Source: Corynebacterium lemuris (GTDB lineage: Bacteria > Actinomycetota > Actinomycetes > Mycobacteriales > Mycobacteriaceae). From it: DNA of 64,000 bases. The position numbers and the translations under genes are program-made. The stretch spans positions 496,001-560,000 of the forward strand of contig NZ_JANWTC010000001.1 in NCBI RefSeq assembly GCF_024919295.1, read 5' to 3'. Below, piece by piece: positions 56,097 through 64,000 of the stretch. The notes under the pieces were generated by a model. The model saw only the letters and a program-made list of their open reading frames with translations, was not told the origin of the DNA and did no database searches. Positions within the stretch are counted from its first letter, which is position 1, and each line of letters starts with the position of its first letter.

Positions 56097-56131
56097 GGCG
56101 CGGGACAGGATCACCGATCCTGTCCCGCGCC
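56097..56131. terminator. Terminator palindrome after metX
   Basis: GGCGCGGGACAGGATC (56097-56112) and GATCCTGTCCCGCGCC (56116-56131), perfect 16-bp arms. It stands 28 bases beyond the metX stop and can act in both directions. Confidence 0.82.
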
Positions 56132-56159
56132 TTCCCTTCTGCCTGCGTGGTCGGCGCCC

Positions 56160-57293
56160 CTAGATCGAGTAGCCCCCGTGGCCCTCGCCCGCGGCCACCT
56201 CGGCGGTCGACAAATCGAGGAATCGGCGCAGGATGCGGTCCATCTGCCGGAACTCGGTGAGGAAGGCGTCATGTCCCACGGGGGAGACGATCTTCGCCAT
56301 GCCCAACAGATTGCCGACGTTGCGGGACAGGTGCTCCTGCTGGTGGTAAGGGTAGAGGATATCGGTGTCCACCCCCACGATCATCGTGGGCACCTGCGTG
56401 GAGGCGAGTGCCTTGTTCAGGCCACCCCGGCCACGTCCGATGTCGTGGCGGTTAAGCGAATCGGTGAGGGTGACGTAGCTGCCGGCGTCGAAACGCTCGA
56501 CGAGCTTGAACCCCTGGTGGTCGAGGTAGCTCTCCACGGCGAAACGCTGCCCAGGGGAGCGGTGGGGGCCCAGGGGATTCTCACCGGTCTGCGGAGTGGT
56601 TCCGAACCGCTCATCCATCTCCTGCTCGCCCCGGTAGGTCAGGTGGGCGATACGGCGCGCGGCCGCCAACCCCGCGTCCGGGGTGCGACCGGTGCCGTGG
56701 AAGTCCCCGCCCTGCCAGTCGGGATCGCGCTCGATGGCGCTGATCTGCGCGGCCTGGATGCCGATCTGCCATGCGCTGGCGCGGGCCGAGACCGCTATGA
56801 CGCACGCGGAGGCGACCTCCCCCGGGTGCATCAGCGTCCACTCGAGTGCCCTCGCCCCGCCCATTGACCCGCCGAGGACGGCGTGGAGGCGGGTGACGCC
56901 CAGGGCGTGCAGGAACTGGCGTTCCACGGAGACCTGGTCACGGATGGAGATCGCCGGGAAACGGGAACCCCATACCTCGCCGTCGGGGTGTTCCGAGGAC
57001 GGCCCGGTGGAGCCCTTGCACCCGCCGATGACGTTGGTGCAGATGACGCACCAGCGGTCGGTGTCGAGTGCCTTACCGGGGCCGAGGAGGTCACACCACC
57101 AGTCGGCGACGTCGGTGTCACCGGTCAGGGCGTGCTGGACGAGCAGAATGTTGTTGTGCCCGTCAGGCTCGCCTCTGAATTCACCCCAACGCTGGTAGGC
57201 GATGGTGACATCAGGGATCATCACGCCGGCTTCGGTGGTGAAGTCACCGATGCGCAGTGGGGTGAGTGTCCCTTCAGGGGCGAGTTGAACCAT
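56160..57293 (-). CDS. metX: Homoserine O-acetyltransferase
   Basis: A 377-residue alpha/beta-hydrolase-type enzyme making O-acetylhomoserine from homoserine and acetyl-CoA. The nucleophile is Ser143 in LGGSMGGARALEW, with the catalytic Asp in VGVDTDILYP and His in VSPVGHDAFLTEF. The start segment (VMIPDVTIAYQRWGEF) is typical. Together with metY it forms the acetyl-homoserine route to homocysteine. It follows metY with a 22-base gap in one operon, with the McbR-like site upstream of metY. Confidence 0.96.
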   Translation of the reverse strand: MVQLAPEGTLTPLRIGDFTTEAGVMIPDVTIAYQRWGEFRGEPDGHNNILLVQHALTGDTDVADWWCDLLGPGKALDTDRWCVICTNVIGGCKGSTGPSSEHPDGEVWGSRFPAISIRDQVSVERQFLHALGVTRLHAVLGGSMGGARALEWTLMHPGEVASACVIAVSARASAWQIGIQAAQISAIERDPDWQGGDFHGTGRTPDAGLAAARRIAHLTYRGEQEMDERFGTTPQTGENPLGPHRSPGQRFAVESYLDHQGFKLVERFDAGSYVTLTDSLNRHDIGRGRGGLNKALASTQVPTMIVGVDTDILYPYHQQEHLSRNVGNLLGMAKIVSPVGHDAFLTEFRQMDRILRRFLDLSTAEVAAGEGHGGYSI

Positions 57294-57315
57294 GGGTTAC
57301 CTGCTTCTGGGTCAG

Positions 57316-58647
57316 TTAGGCGTCGGAAACGGCGGCGAAACCGAGCTCGAGATCTGCGATGATGTCCTCGACGTTCTCAATGCCGACGGACAGGCGGATC
57401 GTCGCCTGGGAGATGCCTGCACGGCGCAGACCCTCTGCATCCGACTGGGAGTGGGTGGTGGAGGCCGGGTGGACGACCAGAGAGCGCACGTCGCCGAGGT
57501 TGGCCACGTTGGAGTGCAGCTTGAGGGAGTCGATGAACTTCCAGGCCCCGGCGCGGTCGTCCTGCTCGCCCTTGAGAGTGAAGGTGAGGACCGAGCCGGT
57601 GTACTTCAGGCCCAGCTTCTCCTTGACCCGGTACCACGGGGAGGACTCCAGGCCGGCGAAGTTGACGGCCTCGACCTGCGGGTGTGCGGCGAGGAACTCG
57701 GCCACCTTGATGGCGTTCTCGTTGTGCCGCTCGGTGCGCAGGGCGAGGGTGTCCAGGCCCTGCAGGACCACCCAGGCATTGAAGGGGGAGATGGCCGCAC
57801 CGGTGTCGCGCAGGTGGCCGACGCGGGCCTTGAGGGCGTATGCCGGTGCACCCAGGTCGGCGTACTTCAGACCGTGGTAGGCCGGGTCCGGGGTGACGAA
57901 CTGCTCGAAAACGGGCTGGCCGTCACGCTCGACGGTCCAGTCGAACTTGCCACCGTCGACAAGCACCCCGCCGATGGAGGAGCCGTTGCCCGTGTAGAAC
58001 TTGGTCAGCGAGGCGACGACGATGTCCGCACCGAGTTCCAGCGGGCGGACCAGGGCGGCGGTGGCCACAGTGTTGTCCACGATCAGCGGGACGCTGTTGT
58101 GGTGGGCGACCTCGGCGATGACGGGGATGTCGAGGACGTCGGCGACAGGGTTGCCGAAGGTCTCCGCGTAGAAGGCGCGGGTGTTCGGGCGCACGGCTGC
58201 CTGCCAGGACTCGGGATCATCCGGGTTCTCCACGAAGGTGAACTCGATGCCCAGACGCTTGAGGGTGACCTGGAAGAGGGTCTCCGTGCCGCCGTAGAGG
58301 CGCGGGGAGGTGACGATGTGGTCGCCGGAACCGGCGAGGTTGAGGATCGCGGCGGTCTGGGCAGCCTGACCGGAGGCGAAGGCCAGGGCGGCAACGCCAC
58401 CCTCCAGGGAGGCGATGCGCTCCTCGAGGGTGTTCAGCGTCGGGTTGTTCAGGCGGGTGTAGATGAAGCCGCTCTCGGCGAGGCTGAAACGGTTGGCCGC
58501 GTTCTCGGCCGAGTCGAAGACGTAGGAGGTGGTCATGTGGATCGGCTGGTTGCGTGATCCGGTGTCACTGTCCAGGCCACCGCCTGCGTGGATGGAGCGG
58601 GTCTCGAATGCCCAGTCGCCGGCGTTGCTGTTGTCGTATTTGGCCAT
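57316..58647 (-). CDS. metY: O-acetylhomoserine sulfhydrylase
   Basis: A 443-residue PLP enzyme of the Cys/Met metabolism family that forms homocysteine from O-acetylhomoserine and sulfide. Seen: ETRSIHAGGGLDSDTGSRNQ, SGQAAQTAAILNLAGSGDHI, and the PLP-lysine in ASLTKFYTGNGSSIGG. The end (LSVGIENVEDIIADLE) is canonical. ATG 58647 has AAAGAGGATC upstream. First gene of metYX, with a McbR-type site 59-74 bases before the start. Confidence 0.96.
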   Translation of the reverse strand: MAKYDNSNAGDWAFETRSIHAGGGLDSDTGSRNQPIHMTTSYVFDSAENAANRFSLAESGFIYTRLNNPTLNTLEERIASLEGGVAALAFASGQAAQTAAILNLAGSGDHIVTSPRLYGGTETLFQVTLKRLGIEFTFVENPDDPESWQAAVRPNTRAFYAETFGNPVADVLDIPVIAEVAHHNSVPLIVDNTVATAALVRPLELGADIVVASLTKFYTGNGSSIGGVLVDGGKFDWTVERDGQPVFEQFVTPDPAYHGLKYADLGAPAYALKARVGHLRDTGAAISPFNAWVVLQGLDTLALRTERHNENAIKVAEFLAAHPQVEAVNFAGLESSPWYRVKEKLGLKYTGSVLTFTLKGEQDDRAGAWKFIDSLKLHSNVANLGDVRSLVVHPASTTHSQSDAEGLRRAGISQATIRLSVGIENVEDIIADLELGFAAVSDA

Positions 58648-58705
58648 GGTTGATCCTCTTTACGATTCTTCGGGGGTGGGAACGATGTTATTGCCAACAC
58701 CATAA

Positions 58706-58721
58706 TGGACAGCTCGGTCTA
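58706..58721. promoter_or_regulatory. McbR-type site upstream of metY
   Basis: TGGAC-AGCTCG-GTCTA matches the McbR palindrome TAGAC-N6-GTCTA with one mismatch. It lies 59-74 bases before the metY start, where repression by McbR of methionine genes is known in C. glutamicum. Confidence 0.75.
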
Positions 58722-58803
58722 GGGCAATTGGTCGGCGCAATCAATTCATCCGGTGGACGGCCTATGCTGCTGCTTAGGAGTTGACGGAAGAATCGAGGGA
58801 TTC

Positions 58804-59734
58804 ATGAAGTCCACCAGTGAGAACGGTAGTCCTGCGGAAGTCCGGAGGGAGCATCCGCCACAAGGCGCCGTCGGGGCGGTGGCCCGGGTGTCCGCGATGT
58901 TCTTCCTGCTGACCATCTGATCCACCTTCCTCACCGTCGCCTATGCCTACGGGGGCAACGGCGGCGTGCTCGGTTGGATACGCCTGCCCGAGGGAATGTC
59001 CCCTTTCCTGCGGTGGAACCTGGAGATGGCGGACATCGTCGCCTACGCTTCTCTGTTCGCCGGGATTCTCCTGGCGTCCACGGTGCAGCTGAACTCGATC
59101 ATCTCTGCAGACCTACGCCAACCAGGCGGAGATGGCGATGCTCGTCAGCTTCGGTTCGGCCTTCGCGGTGCTGTTGATGACAGTCCTGTTCGGGTTCGCG
59201 GAGGCGGCGGCTGGTCTGCTTCATCCGCGGATCTTCTTCATGTACCTCGTCAGCTTCCTGCTGTTCCTGGTGACCTTCGCCTCCCTGCCGCAGTGGAAAC
59301 ACACCGGTCTCTTCCAACGGCAGGTGGAGGACGGTGCCTGGGAGGCCCGCGGCAGGCTGGCAGTCATCGCCACGCAGTGGAACCTGAGCAACGTTGACGC
59401 CATCCGCAATCCGGGCGGCACCCGGGTCGCTGCGCTGACGGGTTATGTCGTCTACATCTGAGGCTTCGCCCTGGCACTCAATCTCTCGCTGGTGGTCTTC
59501 GCCGGTGATGAGGACTTTGTGGGTATCTTCGCGGCCGGGCGTTTTCCGATGTTCTTCCTCTTCGTCCTTATCGCGGTGATGCTCTCCAGTGGTATCGGCG
59601 CGGTGCTGCTCCGCATCTTCCACCTGCACGCCAGCCGCAGCGGGCTCTACGTGCTCTCCCTCTGCGTCGTCTTTGTCGCTGTCTTCTACGTGGTCCGGGC
59701 AGAAGGCGCCGGCTGGGCGGTGGCCTGGCAGTGA
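58804..59734 (+). pseudogene. Decayed multi-span membrane protein gene
   Basis: An open protein-like sequence of about 310 codons is broken three ways. In-frame TGA stops occur at 58918-58920 (after SAMFFLLTI) and at 59459-59461 (after GYVVYI), and a frameshift lies at about 59107-59131. Beyond each lesion the protein-like sequence continues, e.g. STFLTVAYAYGGNGGVLGWI, MAMLVSFGSAFAVLLMTVL and RFPMFFLFVLIAVMLSSGI, with about seven hydrophobic helices in all. Both TGA codons follow ATC and stand where Trp (TGG) would be natural, i.e. one G-to-A change each. Family not recognised. Could be active only if the lesions are sequencing errors or are recoded. Confidence 0.7.
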
Positions 59735-59892
59735 GCATGGCGCTCTGGGTCCTCCTTTGGGGGTTCTTCCTTAACCCGCCGAAGTACCTCGTGATCCGGC
59801 GCTACGAGGCCATCCGCCGCTCGGCGGAGATCCTCCGGGAACGCGGGCTTGCCGACGCCGCAGACGAGAACGCCCCGCCCACCGGAGGGTGA
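59731..59892 (+). CDS. Small ORF overlapping the end of the decayed gene
   Basis: A 53-residue frame from GTG 59731 overlaps the last stop of the broken gene by GTGA. It begins with a hydrophobic helix (MALWVLLWGFFLN) followed by a basic segment (YLVIRRYEAIRRSAEIL). It may be the C-terminal piece of the same decayed gene after a further frameshift, or a separate coupled gene. Undecided. Confidence 0.4.
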   Translation: MSMALWVLLWGFFLNPPKYLVIRRYEAIRRSAEILRERGLADAADENAPPTGG

Positions 59893-59901
59893 GCGGGGCG
59901 T
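59870..59901. terminator. Inverted repeat after icd
   Basis: ACGCCCCGC (59870-59878) and GCGGGGCGT (59893-59901), perfect 9-bp arms, 15 bases beyond the icd stop on the minus strand. Likely terminator of icd; it overlaps the 53-residue ORF. Confidence 0.6.
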
Positions 59902-59915
59902 CGAGAAGCGAGGTT

Positions 59916-63556
<3,641 letters not shown>

Positions 63557-63561
63557 CGGCC

Positions 63562-64000
63562 ATGACTCTGACCATCACCTCCATCAATGTCAACGGCATC
63601 CGGGCCGCTGTGAAGCAGCGCAACGAAGACAACCCGGGGATGCTGGCCTGGCTGGCGGAATCCGCCTCCGACGTCGTGCTCCTGCAGGAGGTACGGGCCA
63701 CCATCGACGAGACGGTCAAGGCCCTGCAGCCCGCCCTCGACGCAGGCTGGCACTACGTCGGCGCGCCCGCCGTCGCCCGGGGCCGCGCCGGGGTGGGCAT
63801 CCTCTCCCGGGCCCCGCTTGACGACGTCCGCGTCGGCCTCGGGTCCTTCGTCGATTCCGGCCGCTGGATCGAGGGCACCTTCGACGGGGTGCGTGTGGCC
63901 TCGCTGTACCTGCCCTCCGGTTCCGTCGGCTCCGAGAAGCAGGACGAGAAGTACCGCTTCCTCGACGAGTTCGAACCCTTCCTGGAGCAGCGTGCCGGGG
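63562..64000 (+). CDS. xthA: Exodeoxyribonuclease III, 5' part (3' end outside window)
   Basis: About 146 residues of an endonuclease/exonuclease/phosphatase-fold AP endonuclease. Seen: ITSINVNGIRAA at the N-terminus with the metal-binding Asn, VVLLQEVRATIDE with the metal-binding Glu, and the SLYLPSGSVGSEKQDEKY region. It runs off the right edge with no stop. ATG 63562 has AAGGTGA upstream and may be co-transcribed with the MFS gene. Confidence 0.92.
   Translation, partial: MTLTITSINVNGIRAAVKQRNEDNPGMLAWLAESASDVVLLQEVRATIDETVKALQPALDAGWHYVGAPAVARGRAGVGILSRAPLDDVRVGLGSFVDSGRWIEGTFDGVRVASLYLPSGSVGSEKQDEKYRFLDEFEPFLEQRAG

Larger units (their letters stand above)
55161..56159. other. 1-kb region without an established gene
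   Basis: The left half (55161-55670) carries the long leader of the PorH-like gene and has no recognisable gene; a frame of 128 codons at 55285-55671 shows non-coding composition. The right half contains an iron-box-like site (55673-55691), a small ORF (55764-55916), a hairpin (56034-56057) and a terminator (56097-56131). No tRNA or repeat seen. Confidence 0.6.

Noticed and set aside
58918..59461. TGA read as tryptophan or selenocysteine in the broken membrane gene
   Set aside because: No SECIS-like structure or other recoded gene is seen, TGA is a normal stop throughout the window, and an added frameshift makes simple decay more likely.

Overview
The window is high-GC DNA from the Corynebacterium lineage, most likely a Corynebacterium of undetermined species. 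The backbone order glmS ... alr-tsaE ... tsaB-rimI-tsaD ... groES-groEL, whiB3-type gene, sigD-rsdA, guaB, guaB3, guaA is the actinobacterial arrangement also known from Mycobacterium and C. glutamicum. Genus-level hints are metX/metY with a McbR-type site, a monomeric NADP isocitrate dehydrogenase, an mnt cluster with a divergent MntR, a small PorH-like protein, a CitMHS transporter next to a citAB-type two-component system, and several start codons that look leaderless. I found no rRNA, tRNA, CRISPR array, insertion sequence or prophage.

Layout. 1-4.7 kb: the 3' end of glmS, then an accessory oxidation module (ferredoxin reductase, 3Fe-4S-type ferredoxin, LysR regulator, cytochrome P450) between glmS and alr. 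4.7-15.5 kb: cell-wall D-alanine and tRNA t6A genes (alr, tsaE, tsaB, rimI, tsaD), interrupted by a sortase-type surface protein, an NrtR regulator divergent from nadB, and an AspT-like transporter. 15.5-29 kb: groES-groEL under a CIRCE element, WhiB, SigD with its anti-sigma factor, the guanine nucleotide genes guaB-guaB3 and guaA, and between them a TetR-controlled drug-type ABC exporter and an APC-like permease. 29-38 kb: a DUF2252 protein, a PspC protein divergent from a PspC-fused sensor kinase with its response regulator, a lipoprotein, a sucrase/ferredoxin-like protein and a MerR-SulP pair. 38-42 kb: citH with citAB. 42-45 kb: the methionine importer metQNI. 45-50 kb: the manganese importer mntABCD with mntR. 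50-55 kb: two PH-domain membrane proteins, a YdjM-like hydrolase behind an SOS box, a cupin, trmL, folD and small membrane proteins. 55-56.2 kb: a 1-kb stretch with an iron-box-like site and a small ORF. 56-59 kb: the metY-metX operon and a decayed membrane-protein gene. 59.9-64 kb: icd, an MFS exporter and the start of an exonuclease III gene.

Working together. Regulator and target are paired repeatedly: LysR with P450/ferredoxin, NrtR with nadB, HrcA/CIRCE with groESL, TetR with an ABC exporter, MerR with SulP, CitAB and probably GlxR with citH, McbR with metQNI and metYX, MntR with mntABCD, LexA with the YdjM-like gene. The observations most worth following are a nearly identical 16-bp element upstream of both the P450 and the ferredoxin gene, the SOS box upstream of the YdjM-like hydrolase, and the iron-box plus small ORF in the 55-56 kb gap. 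I did not find strong evidence for a wholly new multi-gene system.
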